A DNA stretch of 64,000 nt from Streptomyces marispadix (GTDB taxonomy: Bacteria; Actinomycetota; Actinomycetes; Streptomycetales; Streptomycetaceae): the NCBI RefSeq assembly GCF_022524345.1, contig NZ_JAKWJU010000002.1, positions 6,128,001 through 6,192,000 on the forward strand. Reading direction: 5' to 3'. The translations under genes were made by a program, and so were the position numbers. Below the pieces are notes generated by a model that had not been told where the DNA came from, did not search any database, and was given only the letters and a program-made list of their open reading frames with translations. Positions 17,948 through 26,432 of this stretch are shown here, in pieces. Position 1 is the first letter of the stretch. Each line of letters opens with the position of its first letter.

Positions 17948-19186
17948 ATGGATGCCGTGCTGAACGAGGACGAAGCAGCCGCGTACGTAGGGGGGATCTG
18001 CTTCAAGACGGGTCCGCCGCGCAGGGTCGGAGTGGAGCTGGAATGGCTCGTACGCGACCGGTCCGCGCCGTCCCGTGCCGTGCCGGCGGGCAGGCTGGAG
18101 AAGGCGCTCGCCCCGCTGTGGACCCGTGGTCTGCCGGGAGGAAGCAGACTCACCAGGGAACCCGGCGGACAGCTCGAAGTCTCCTCACCGCCGGGCGAGA
18201 CGCTCGCCGAGTGCGTCGCCACCACCGCCGCCGATCTGACCGTGCTGCGCAATCGCGTGCGCGGCTCCGGCGCGCTCCTCTACGGACGGGGACTCGATCC
18301 GTATCTCAGCCCGCCGAGGGTGCTGGAGGACCCCCGATACCGCGCCATGGAGGCGCACTTCGACCGTTGTGGCCCCTGGGGCCGGATGATGATGAGGGCC
18401 ACCGCCGCCGTGCAGGTCAGCGTGGACGCCGGTGACGATTCCGACGGGCCCACCGGCTACCGCCACCGCTGGCGCCTCGCCCACCGGCTCGGCCCCGTAC
18501 TGGTGGCGGCTTTCGCCAACTCCCCGCTGTGGCGCTCTCGTCCGACCGGCTGGGTCTCCACCCGGCAGAGCGTGTGGGCGCGTGCCGACCCCGGACGCAC
18601 CAGACCGCCGCAGGCGCACAGCGACCCCCGCGAGGGATGGGCGCGCTACGCCCTCGACGCCGAACTGCTGTGTCTGCGCCGCGATCCGCCCGCCGAGTGG
18701 ACTGCGCCGCCCAGGCTCTCCTTCCGCGCTTGGCTCAAGGGCGCACACCGGGAACGCCCGCCCACCCGCGACGACCTCGACTACCACCTCGGCACGCTCT
18801 TCCCTCCCGTACGGCCGCGCGGCTGGCTGGAGTTGCGGATGATCGACGCCCAGTGCGGCGACGGCTGGATCGCGGCGACCGCCGTCGCCGCGACGCTGCT
18901 GGACGATCCGAAGGCCGCCGAGACCGCGTGGAGCGCGACGGAACCCCTGGAGCGCGACGAGTCGGTGTGGCAGCGGGCGGCCCGGGACGGTCCCGCCGAT
19001 CCGCTGCTCGGCCGGGCCGTACGAGAGTGCGTCGCGGCGGCCGAGTCCGCGCTGTCGCGCAACGACCACGGCGGCCTGATCCACAGCTCCGTGCTCGAGT
19101 TCGCCGAACGCTACTCCGAGCGCGGACGCTGCCCGGCACACGACCAACTGGACGCCATGCGCGGCCTGGACACGATGCGGGACTGA
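17948..19186 (+). CDS. egtA: glutamate-cysteine ligase EgtA
   Basis: A 412-residue GCS2-type ligase that makes gamma-glutamylcysteine for ergothioneine (sulfur donor for EgtB). Motifs: RVGVELEWLVRD near residue 26 (Glu metal ligands), LTREPGGQLEVSSPP, AAVQVSVDAGDDSDG, and LELRMIDAQCGDGWIAATAVAATLL near the C-terminus. ATG 17948 has GGAGG 10 nt upstream. It is the first gene of a four-gene egt cluster in the usual actinobacterial order; the 366-bp gap to egtB is longer than the later overlaps. Confidence 0.93.
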   Translation: MDAVLNEDEAAAYVGGICFKTGPPRRVGVELEWLVRDRSAPSRAVPAGRLEKALAPLWTRGLPGGSRLTREPGGQLEVSSPPGETLAECVATTAADLTVLRNRVRGSGALLYGRGLDPYLSPPRVLEDPRYRAMEAHFDRCGPWGRMMMRATAAVQVSVDAGDDSDGPTGYRHRWRLAHRLGPVLVAAFANSPLWRSRPTGWVSTRQSVWARADPGRTRPPQAHSDPREGWARYALDAELLCLRRDPPAEWTAPPRLSFRAWLKGAHRERPPTRDDLDYHLGTLFPPVRPRGWLELRMIDAQCGDGWIAATAVAATLLDDPKAAETAWSATEPLERDESVWQRAARDGPADPLLGRAVRECVAAAESALSRNDHGGLIHSSVLEFAERYSERGRCPAHDQLDAMRGLDTMRD

Positions 19187-19552
19187 GGCTCCGTGCGCGA
19201 CCGGGACGCCATGACCGACGCCATGACCGGAACGCCATGGCCCGGTGGACGTGATGACCGGGTGGACGTGGTGAGCGACCCGGACGCCGTGCGCGGCGGT
19301 GGCCGACGGCCGGTCCGCGCCCCGGCGTCCGGGCCCCGCGGTTCGCCGCGCCGTGCCGTCCGTCGTTCCTCGTACGCCTGTCGCCCCTTGCCCTTCGCAC
19401 TGCGCCTTCGCCCTGCGCCCGGACACGCGCCGAGGACCGCGAGCCCGGCGTGAACGGACTTGAAGCCGAGGTGCGCGAGCCGTGGGCACGGAGCCGGACA
19501 CCCGGAGCCGTGCACCGCGAGCCGCGCGCCCCTGGAGAGGAGAGACCCGAAG
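19187..19552. other. egtA-egtB intergenic region with short repeats
   Basis: There is no gene in these 366 bp. The first 90 bp contain near-repeats of gacgccatgaccg and of ccgggtggacgtg(a/g)tga. No clear terminator or promoter is seen. Confidence 0.4.
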
Positions 19553-20977
19553 ATGCCCGAACACACACCCGCGGCGGCCACCACCGGCGGCACCGGCTAC
19601 ACGGAGGCGCGCCGTCGCGGGACCGGCCGCACCGGGACCGATACGGCCGCCGACGCGGCGGCGCACGACAGCCGTGAGCGTGCGCGTGCCGCCCTGGAAC
19701 GCGCCCGGCGGCGCACCGCCGCTCTCACCGACTGTCTGGACGAGGGCGAACTGACCGCGCAGCACTCCAAGTTGATGTCGCCGCTCGCCTGGGACCTGGC
19801 GCACATCGGGAACCAGGAGGACATCTGGCTGGTGCGCGCGGCCGGCGGCAGCGACGGAGTGCGGCCCGATCTGGACACCGTCTACGACGCGTTCCAGACG
19901 CCTCGCGCCGACCGGCCGGGCCTGCCGATGCTCTCGCCCGAGGCGGCACGCGAGTACATCGCACGGGTGCGGGACCGAGCGCTTGAGGTCCTCGGCTCTC
20001 CGGCGCCCGACGGCGCCGATCCCGCGCTCTTCGAGGGCGACTTCGTCTTCGGGATGGTCGCCCAGCACGAGCAGCAGCACGACGAGACCATGCTCGCCAC
20101 GCACCAGTTGCGCCGTGGCCCCGCCGTGCTCGACGCTCCCGATCCGCCCGCGCCCACCTCCAGGGCGACGGACGAGAGGCACGGCGAAGTCCACGTCCCC
20201 GCGGGGCCGTTCACGATGGGCACCTCCGACGAGCCCTGGGCGCTGGACAACGAGCGTCCCGCGCACACCGTCGACGTGGCGGCCTTCGACCTGGACGAGG
20301 TGCCGGTCACCAACGGCGCCTTCATGCGCTTCATCGAGGACGGCGGCTATCGCGACGAGCGCTGGTGGCATCCCGACGGCTGGGCGTATGTGCGGAAGGC
20401 CGAGCTGGGCGCGCCGCTGTTCTGGCGCCGGGACGGCGGTAGCTGGACGCGCCGCCGGTTCGGCTACGTCGAGCGCGTACCGCCCAACGAGCCGGTGATG
20501 CACGTGTGCTGGTACGAGGCCGACGCCTTCGCCCGCTGGTCCGGCCGCAGGCTGCCGACCGAGGCCGAGTGGGAGAAGGCGGCACGCCACGACCCGGAGA
20601 CCGGAGAGTCCCGACGCTTTCCGTGGGGCGACGGCGAACCCGACGAAGGCCGCGCCAACCTCGGTCAGCGGCACCTGCGTCCCGCGCCGGCCGGTGCCTA
20701 CCACGCCGGTGCCGCACCTTGCGGTGCGCGGCAGCTCATCGGCGACGTGTGGGAGTGGACGGCCTCCGAGTTCACCGGCTATCCGGGCTTCACAGCGTTC
20801 CCGTACCGCGAGTACTCGGAGGTCTTCTTCGACAGCGGCTACAAGGTGCTGCGCGGCGGCTCGTTCGGCACCGACGAGGTCGCCTGCCGGGGCACGTTCC
20901 GCAACTGGGACCTGCCGGTGCGCCGTCAGATCTTCGCGGGCTTCCGCACCGCGCGCAGCAGCGGGGGAGCGGACTGA
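19553..20977 (+). CDS. egtB: ergothioneine synthase EgtB (iron-dependent sulfoxide synthase)
   Basis: A 474-residue enzyme that joins gamma-glutamylcysteine to hercynine using O2 and Fe(II). The N-terminal DinB-like helical domain supplies the three iron histidines: H84 in WDLAHIGNQED, and H162 and H166 in AQHEQQHDETM. The C-terminal FGE-sulfatase-like lectin fold runs from VHVPAGPFTMGTSDEPWALDNERP (about 200) to the end, with RLPTEAEWEKAAR and DVWEWTASEF. ATG 19553 is preceded by ggagaggagag, so the upstream open frame is not used. The stop TGA overlaps the ATG of egtC by one base. Confidence 0.94.
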   Translation: MPEHTPAAATTGGTGYTEARRRGTGRTGTDTAADAAAHDSRERARAALERARRRTAALTDCLDEGELTAQHSKLMSPLAWDLAHIGNQEDIWLVRAAGGSDGVRPDLDTVYDAFQTPRADRPGLPMLSPEAAREYIARVRDRALEVLGSPAPDGADPALFEGDFVFGMVAQHEQQHDETMLATHQLRRGPAVLDAPDPPAPTSRATDERHGEVHVPAGPFTMGTSDEPWALDNERPAHTVDVAAFDLDEVPVTNGAFMRFIEDGGYRDERWWHPDGWAYVRKAELGAPLFWRRDGGSWTRRRFGYVERVPPNEPVMHVCWYEADAFARWSGRRLPTEAEWEKAARHDPETGESRRFPWGDGEPDEGRANLGQRHLRPAPAGAYHAGAAPCGARQLIGDVWEWTASEFTGYPGFTAFPYREYSEVFFDSGYKVLRGGSFGTDEVACRGTFRNWDLPVRRQIFAGFRTARSSGGAD

Positions 20978-21972
20978 TGTGCCGCCATCTCGCCTATCTG
21001 GGGCCGCAGTCGACGCTCGCCGACATCGTGCTCGCCCCGCCCCATGGCCTCTACGAGCAGTCGTGGGCGCCCCGCATGCAGCGGCACGGGACGGTCAACG
21101 CCGATGGTTTCGGGCTGGGCTGGTATCCCGAGCCCCGGGCTGAGCATCGGCCGCCGACCGGGCCGGAAGCGGCGGCCGGACCCGGCGCCTCACCGTCCGG
21201 AGAGGAGATCCCCGCCCGCTACCGCCGCGCCGTCCCCGTATGGGCGGACCCCAACCTGCGGGACCTGGCAAGAGCCGTACGCAGCACGGCGGTTCTCGCC
21301 GCCGTGCGCGACGCCACCGAGGGCACGGCGCAGGACGAGACCGCGGCGGCGCCGTACGCCGACGGGCGGCTGCTCTTCAGTCACAACGGCGCAGTACGGG
21401 ACTGGGAGCGCCTTGTCGAGGACCTGGACGAGCCGATGGAACCGGCCGGCCTGCTGGCGCTGGAGGCCCGCTGCGACTCCGCGCTGCTGTGGGCACTGCT
21501 CATCCGGCGGGTCCGCGCGGGGGAGCCGGTGGAGGACGCACTGGCCTGGCTCGCGGCGGGCGTCGGGGAGATACGCCCCGGCGCCCGGCTCAACTTCCTC
21601 CTCACGGACGGCCGTACGATCTGGGCCACCCGCCGCGGCGACACCCTCTGGTACCGCACGGGGCCGGGAAGCGTGCGTGTCGCCTCCGAGCCGGACGCCG
21701 CTCTGCCCGAGCCCGGGCCCGAGCCCGGCCCCGCGACCCCGTTCGGGCCCGGCGCTGGTCCCGTGACCGCGTCAGCCTCCGCCCCCGTACCCGCGTACGA
21801 ATCGGGGACGGACGCGGACCCGGAGCACGGCTGGCAGGAGGTGCCCGAGGAGTCGCTGCTCGTGGCCACCGTCTCGTCCGTACGTACCGTCCCGCTGGTC
21901 CACGCCGCCGGACGCCCACCGGCACAGCTCCACGGAGGCGTCGACGGCATCCACGCAAGGAGAACCTCATGA
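20977..21972 (+). CDS. egtC: ergothioneine biosynthesis amidohydrolase EgtC
   Basis: A 331-residue class II glutamine amidotransferase-fold hydrolase that removes the glutamate from the hercynyl-gamma-glutamylcysteine sulfoxide made by EgtB. The N-terminal nucleophile is Cys2 (MCRHLAYLG). Other motifs are RHGTVNADGFGLGWY, LLFSHNGAV and RCDSALLWALL. A Pro/Gly-rich insert lies at about 240-285 (PEPGPEPGPATPFGPG), so the protein is longer than typical. The ATG overlaps the egtB stop (TGATG) and the stop overlaps the egtD start (ATGA), so translation is coupled. Confidence 0.93.
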   Translation: MCRHLAYLGPQSTLADIVLAPPHGLYEQSWAPRMQRHGTVNADGFGLGWYPEPRAEHRPPTGPEAAAGPGASPSGEEIPARYRRAVPVWADPNLRDLARAVRSTAVLAAVRDATEGTAQDETAAAPYADGRLLFSHNGAVRDWERLVEDLDEPMEPAGLLALEARCDSALLWALLIRRVRAGEPVEDALAWLAAGVGEIRPGARLNFLLTDGRTIWATRRGDTLWYRTGPGSVRVASEPDAALPEPGPEPGPATPFGPGAGPVTASASAPVPAYESGTDADPEHGWQEVPEESLLVATVSSVRTVPLVHAAGRPPAQLHGGVDGIHARRTS

Positions 21973-22967
21973 CGGGCCGTTTCGAGCTGAACCGCCGTCT
22001 GTCCGACGGCTACTTCACCGACACCCTCCACACCGACGTGCTCAAGGGCCTGACGGGCCGCCCCAAGTCGCTGCCGCCGAAGTGGTTCTACGACGCACGC
22101 GGAAGTGAACTCTTCGAAGAGATCACGAAGTTGCCCGAGTACTACCCGACGCGTGCCGAGCATTCCATTCTCGCCGTGCGGTGCGACGAGATCGCCTCGG
22201 CCACGGGCGCGCGCACGCTCGTCGAGCTGGGCTCCGGATCGTCCCGTAAGACGCGGATGCTGCTGGACGCCCTGCTGCGGCACGGCACCCTGGAGTCGTA
22301 TGCGGCGCTCGACGTGAGCGCGGACGCACTGCGCGAGGCCGGCGACCGGCTGTGCCGGGAGTATCCGGACCTCAAGGTCACCGGCTGCGTCACCGACCTC
22401 GACAGCGACCTCGGACTGCCCGACGACGCGCCCGGGCCGCGGCTCGTGGCCTTCCTGGGCGGCACTCTCGGCAACCTCGACGGCGACGCGCGGCCCGCTT
22501 TCTACGCCGCGCTGCGAGGCGAACTGCGGTCCGGCGACGCCCTGTTGCTCGGTGCCGACCTGGTGAAGGACCCGGCGGTGCTCGTACCGGCGTACGACGA
22601 CGCGCAGGGCGTGACCGCCGAGTTCGACAAGAATCTGCTGCGGGTGCTGAACCGCGAACTGGGCGCGCGGTTCGACCCGGACGCCTTCGAGCACGCAGCG
22701 GTGTGGAACGAGGGCGAGGAACGCGTCGAGATGCGGCTGCGTTCCCGCATCGCGCAGACGGTGGAGCTGCCCGCGCTGGAGGCGGCGGCCGAGTTCGAGG
22801 CGGGCGAGGAGATGCTCACCGAGATCGCGGTGAAGTTCCGCCGCGAGTCGCTCACCGCCGAACTGGCCCGCGCGGGCTTCGGGTTGAGCCACTGGTGGAC
22901 GGACGAGGAGGAGCGCTTCGCGCTCCTCCTGGCCGAGCCGGTGCGGGACGGGCGGTCGCCGATGTAG
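21969..22967 (+). CDS. egtD: histidine N-alpha-methyltransferase EgtD
   Basis: A 332-residue SAM-dependent enzyme that trimethylates histidine to hercynine, the committed step of ergothioneine synthesis. Motifs: LPPKWFYDARGSELFEEITKLPEYYPTRAE read across residues 33-62, LVELGSGSSRKTRMLLDAL (SAM loop), YAALDVSADAL, LVAFLGGTLGNLD and LLLGADLVKD. ATG 21969 lies within an ATGA overlap with egtC and has aggagaacctc upstream. The PLP lyase gene egtE is not adjacent, as is often the case. Confidence 0.95.
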   Translation: MTGRFELNRRLSDGYFTDTLHTDVLKGLTGRPKSLPPKWFYDARGSELFEEITKLPEYYPTRAEHSILAVRCDEIASATGARTLVELGSGSSRKTRMLLDALLRHGTLESYAALDVSADALREAGDRLCREYPDLKVTGCVTDLDSDLGLPDDAPGPRLVAFLGGTLGNLDGDARPAFYAALRGELRSGDALLLGADLVKDPAVLVPAYDDAQGVTAEFDKNLLRVLNRELGARFDPDAFEHAAVWNEGEERVEMRLRSRIAQTVELPALEAAAEFEAGEEMLTEIAVKFRRESLTAELARAGFGLSHWWTDEEERFALLLAEPVRDGRSPM

Positions 22968-23006
22968 CGGCTCCACGCGGCGGCCCGGCGGCCGTGCGGC
23001 CCTGTG

Positions 23007-23046
23007 GCCGGTGATGCTCCAGGTCAGCCGGTGATGCTCCAGGAGA
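23007..23046. repeat. 20-bp tandem duplication over the DUF4190 gene stop codon
   Basis: gccggtgatgctccaggtca at 23007-23026 is followed by gccggtgatgctccaggaga at 23027-23046 (17 of 20 identical from the start). The second unit encodes the last residues (SWSITG) of the minus-strand gene. The first lies just beyond its stop, as if the end of the gene had been copied. Confidence 0.6.
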
Positions 23047-23437
23047 ACGTCTGGTCGGCGGCGGCGACGGCGACGAGTACGGCCAAGTCCGCGGCGCCGA
23101 GAGCCAGCCCGAACACGGCACGGCCACGGCGCGTGGTGCCGCGCGCCAGGGCCAGCCCGGCGAGCACCAGCGCGCACGGGCCGAGCACGAGGTTGAAGAC
23201 GAGCAGCCCGGCGAGGCCCATCACGAAGGAGGCGACGGCCATGCCGTCGGCGTCCCGTACCCGTGCGGCGAGGGCGGAGCGCGGTGCGCGGCCCTCCTCG
23301 CCGGCGCCGCCCCTTCCGGCTCCGGCGGCTTCGGCGCCGGAGATGCCGGGCGTCTCGTTCTCTTGGGGCACGTCGCCTCCGTCGCGGCTGCCCGGACGCG
23401 AAGTCCCGGGCCGGACAAGCGTGTTGATGGCGTTCAT
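23024..23437 (-). CDS. DUF4190-type membrane protein
   Basis: A 137-residue protein. The N-terminal half is cytosolic and Gly/Pro/Glu-rich. The C-terminal half has two membrane helices: MAVASFVMGLAGLLVFNLVLGPCALVLAGLALARG and AVFGLALGAADLAVLVAVAAA, the pattern of DUF4190 proteins. Function unknown. ATG 23437 has GGGGAGC upstream. It begins two bases after the stop of the small membrane gene at 23440, so the two form an operon divergent from a TetR gene. Confidence 0.72.
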   Translation of the reverse strand: MNAINTLVRPGTSRPGSRDGGDVPQENETPGISGAEAAGAGRGGAGEEGRAPRSALAARVRDADGMAVASFVMGLAGLLVFNLVLGPCALVLAGLALARGTTRRGRAVFGLALGAADLAVLVAVAAADQTFSWSITG

Positions 23438-23439
23438 GG

Positions 23440-23598
23440 TCAGCTCCCCGGACGGTGGTGCTTGCGCTCACGGACGGCGAAGACGAGCAGCCAGGCGCCG
23501 ATGGCGGCGGCTGCGGCGAACGTCGCCGGGAGCGGGATGTGCGCCGCGGTGCCCACCAGGAGCCCCAGCAGGAGGAACGCGGCAACGATGAACAGCAT
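23440..23598 (-). CDS. small membrane protein
   Basis: A 52-residue protein that is almost entirely two hydrophobic helices: MLFIVAAFLLLGLLVGTAAH and PLPATFAAAAAIGAWLLVFAV, with a basic C-terminus RERKHHRP. ATG 23598 has AAAGG 7 nt upstream; a TTG/CTG extension to 23655 would add an Arg-rich shadow. First gene of the operon with the DUF4190 gene, divergent from the TetR regulator. A role in envelope stress or drug response would be only a guess. Confidence 0.65.
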   Translation of the reverse strand: MLFIVAAFLLLGLLVGTAAHIPLPATFAAAAAIGAWLLVFAVRERKHHRPGS

Positions 23599-23657
23599 GT
23601 CTGCCCTTTCGTCTGGGAGGGCCGGCGGCCGCTCTCCGGTCCTCCGCCTCTCCACTT

Positions 23658-23693
23658 CTCAGTGAACAATTGGGATTACAACTGTTCACTGAG
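23658..23693. promoter_or_regulatory. TetR operator: perfect 11-bp inverted repeat
   Basis: CTCAGTGAACA (23658-23668) and TGTTCACTGAG (23683-23693) are exact reverse complements separated by 14 AT-rich bases. The site lies between the divergent starts at 23598 and 23742. It is the likely binding site for the adjacent TetR protein, controlling both itself and the small membrane operon. Confidence 0.75.
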
Positions 23694-23741
23694 AACAGCT
23701 TACCTTGGCGCAAGACCGCAAACACCTGTTTACTCAATGAC

Positions 23742-24386
23742 ATGAGCCACACCCCCGCACCCGCACCGACCGCCCGCGAGGCCCAGAAGGCCAGGACCCG
23801 CCGCGCGCTGCTCGACGCGGGGCTGCGGCTGCTGGAGCACCAGAGCCTCAGCAGCCTCGGCCTGCGCGAGGTGACCCGTGTGGTCGGCGTGGCACCGGCC
23901 GCCTTCTACCGGCACTTCAGAGACATGAGCGATCTGGGCGTCGCCCTCGTCGAGGAGTCGCTCGGCAGCCTCCACGGGGTCGTACAGGAGATCCTCGCCG
24001 GACCCGCCGACGAGGCCGCACGCATCGACCGCACCGTCTCCGCGATCGCCCGCTACGTACGCGAGCACCCCACGCACATCCGCTTCGTCGTACGGGAGCG
24101 CCATGGCGGTGTCCCTGCCGTACGGGCCGCCATAGGCGCGGAGTTGGACCGCTTCGCCGGCGAGGTCGCCGATGCGCTCGCCGCCGACGAGGTGTCGCGG
24201 GGCTGGAGTCCGCAGGACATGCGGATGCTCGGCGAACTCTTCGTCGACCACATGGTGATGACGGCCTCGGCCTTCCTCGACGCGGCCATGGGCGAGGGCC
24301 CGGATGAGGGCACCGTAGCCGCCACGGCACGCCGTCAGCTCCAGCTCATCAGCACCGGACGCAGACACTGGCACGACGAGGACTGA
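23742..24386 (+). CDS. TetR/AcrR family transcriptional regulator
   Basis: A 214-residue regulator. The N-terminal TetR HTH (about 14-60) reads RRALLDAGLRLLEHQSLSSLGLREVTRVVGVAPAAFYRHFRD. The C-terminal ligand domain has REHPTHIRFVVRERHGG and is FabR-like in style. ATG 23742 (MSHTPAP) is chosen; no good ribosome binding site is visible and the transcript may be nearly leaderless. A frame open to 23670 would run through the operator, so it is unlikely to be used. Probable autorepressor through the 23658-23693 palindrome. Confidence 0.85.
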   Translation: MSHTPAPAPTAREAQKARTRRALLDAGLRLLEHQSLSSLGLREVTRVVGVAPAAFYRHFRDMSDLGVALVEESLGSLHGVVQEILAGPADEAARIDRTVSAIARYVREHPTHIRFVVRERHGGVPAVRAAIGAELDRFAGEVADALAADEVSRGWSPQDMRMLGELFVDHMVMTASAFLDAAMGEGPDEGTVAATARRQLQLISTGRRHWHDED

Positions 24387-24543
24387 GCAAGTCCCTGGCA
24401 CCCGAGGGGGGATCGCGGTCACGGGCCTCAACGGGCATGCGCTGCCCGGCAGTCGGCCGGAGGAGTCGACCGAGGGCCCTGGACCGGCCGGTCCCGTCCG
24501 CGACCGAAGGCCGTGGCCCGGTCCCGTCCGGTCCGCCCGCCGG

Positions 24544-26190
24544 TCAGCCTCCCGGTGTGACGCGGAAGGTCTTCACCGCCATGTCGAAGTACTGCTTCGC
24601 CTTGCCCCATTCGGCGTCCGGCGCCGAGAGGTAGAGGGCGTAGTGCCGCTCTCCCTCCTTGCCGAAGCCGAGGTCAACGGCGTGGTACGGGCGTGCCCTG
24701 CCCTGCCAGGTGTACTCCCAGATGGCCGCCTTGCGGCCCTGGTAAGTCGTGGCGTTCATACGGAGGTTCTGATAGCCGGGGGACTTCGCGCGCACCTGCG
24801 GTTCGAGCTGCCTCCAGTGCCGCAGCGGGCTGCCGCCCGCGAAGTCCAGCACGCTGAACTTCAGCCCCGTACGACCCGAGGGAGCGAGATAGTCCGCCTG
24901 CTGTCCGCCCGGCTGCGCCTGCCGCCGCCAGCCCTTGGGCACGTCGACGGAGAAGCCGAGCTTGTCCTTGACCCGGCGAAAGCCGTCGGCCACGGGCGGA
25001 CGGGGCGGAGGACCCGTGTGCGAGGGGCCCGCCGTGTGGGAGGCGGACGGTCGCGGGCCGCCCGGACCCTTCCCGGGGCCCTGCCCATGCTGCGTCAGCC
25101 ACCACGCGCCGCCCGTCACGCCCGCGAGAGCCACCACCGCGGACACGGCCCAGGCCACGGCGCGCGAGCCGCGCGCCGGGCTCGGCGGACGGCCGTCCGC
25201 CGTCGCGCCCGGTGAGGGCCGAGGTGCGGGGCCCGGTTCGGTCGCCGTCTGGGCAGTGCGCTGCTCCCGGCCGTCCGCGACCGGCCCCTGGCCGTTGCCC
25301 GCTCCGCCAGGCACACGACGCCCGTCACCCTCGCCGGACGCCGACCACGGGGCGGACGACGGCATCGCCACCGTGCCCGACGCGCTCGCCAGCCACTCCT
25401 CCGCCCGCTCCAGGGTCAGGCGCTCTTCGGCGTCCTTCCGCAGCAGACTCTCGATCAACTCGCCCAGCGCACCGGCCTGTTCCATCGGACGCGGAGGCTC
25501 GCTCGCCGTCGCGTACGCCGTCTCCACCCACGTGCTCCTGCGGAACGGCGCCACGCCCTCGACTGCCTCGTAGAGCGTCGCCCCGAGCGCCCAGGCGTCG
25601 GCGGCCGGTCCGGACTCGCCGCCCTGCATCCGTTCCGGCGCCGCGTAGTCGATGCTTCCCACGAACTCACCGGTGCGCGTGAGCGTGGTCGTGCCGGAGG
25701 CGGCGGCGATGCCGAAGTCGGTGAGTACGATGCGCTCCCCGTCGTCCGAGAGCAGCACGTTGGCGGGCTTCACATCACGGTGCAGCACTCCCGCCGCATG
25801 GGCGGCCCGCAGCGCCGAGGCCATCGCCGCTCCCGTGCGGGCCGCGGCCCCGGGCGTCAACGGACCGTCCTCGCGCAGCACATCGCTCAGCGAACGCGAA
25901 GGCACGTACTCCATGACGATGCAGGGCAGGCCCTCGTCCTCGACCACGTCGTGCACGACGATGACGCCGGGATGGCTGATCCGCGCGGCACTTCGCGCCT
26001 CGCGCCGCGTGCGCTCGTAGAGCCGCGCACGCTCGTCGTCCTCCAAGTGCGGCGGCACATGCAGCTTCTTCACTGCGACGCGGCGGTCCAGCAGCGCGTC
26101 CTGCGCCAGCCACACCGTGCCCATGCCCCCGCGGCCGAGCTGCCGGGAGAGCCGGTACCTCCCCGCCAGCAGCCGGTCCTCGTCGGTCAC
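24544..26190 (-). CDS. membrane serine/threonine protein kinase with extracellular domain
   Basis: A 548-residue Hanks-type kinase. The Gly loop is LGRGGMGTVWLA (18-29), with K41, HRDVKPAN (137-144) and DFG (158-160); the kinase domain ends near 268. A Pro/Gly-rich juxtamembrane linker precedes one membrane helix (about 344-366). The outer part has a Pro/Ser linker and then a globular domain from about 405 (FSVDVPKGWRRQAQPGG, then WRQLEPQVRAKSPGYQNLRM). This arrangement recurs in Streptomyces kinases; it lacks PASTA repeats, so it is not a PknB. The start is GTG 26190 with CGGGAG 5 nt upstream. The ligand sensed is unknown. Confidence 0.9.
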   Translation of the reverse strand: MTDEDRLLAGRYRLSRQLGRGGMGTVWLAQDALLDRRVAVKKLHVPPHLEDDERARLYERTRREARSAARISHPGVIVVHDVVEDEGLPCIVMEYVPSRSLSDVLREDGPLTPGAAARTGAAMASALRAAHAAGVLHRDVKPANVLLSDDGERIVLTDFGIAAASGTTTLTRTGEFVGSIDYAAPERMQGGESGPAADAWALGATLYEAVEGVAPFRRSTWVETAYATASEPPRPMEQAGALGELIESLLRKDAEERLTLERAEEWLASASGTVAMPSSAPWSASGEGDGRRVPGGAGNGQGPVADGREQRTAQTATEPGPAPRPSPGATADGRPPSPARGSRAVAWAVSAVVALAGVTGGAWWLTQHGQGPGKGPGGPRPSASHTAGPSHTGPPPRPPVADGFRRVKDKLGFSVDVPKGWRRQAQPGGQQADYLAPSGRTGLKFSVLDFAGGSPLRHWRQLEPQVRAKSPGYQNLRMNATTYQGRKAAIWEYTWQGRARPYHAVDLGFGKEGERHYALYLSAPDAEWGKAKQYFDMAVKTFRVTPGG

Positions 26191-26432
26191 TCGAACTCCC
26201 GGTCCCGTCCCCCTGGTACACCCGTTTCAGGGGTGAACCCTAGCCGCCCGCACCGCTGTTGTGACCGCCGACCGTCCAGCCCGTACCGCAGGGGCGGCCG
26301 ATTCCCGCCCTGCGCAGGGGAGTCGAGGGCGCACGCTCCCGTTCAGCCGCCGGTGAGCTTCGCCCCGTTCAGCCTCGTGCGCTCGCTCGGTCTTCGGTGC
26401 GCTCGCCCGGCCGTCGGTGCGATCCGCCGCGC

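Noticed and set aside
18185-20704. Very long open frame on the minus strand (about 839 codons)
   Set aside because: It lies opposite egtA and egtB, has Arg/Gly/His/Val-rich composition without domains, and is a third-position GC artefact.
24544-26190. PknB-type cell-wall kinase
   Set aside because: The extracellular part has no PASTA repeats and there are no division or penicillin-binding genes nearby.
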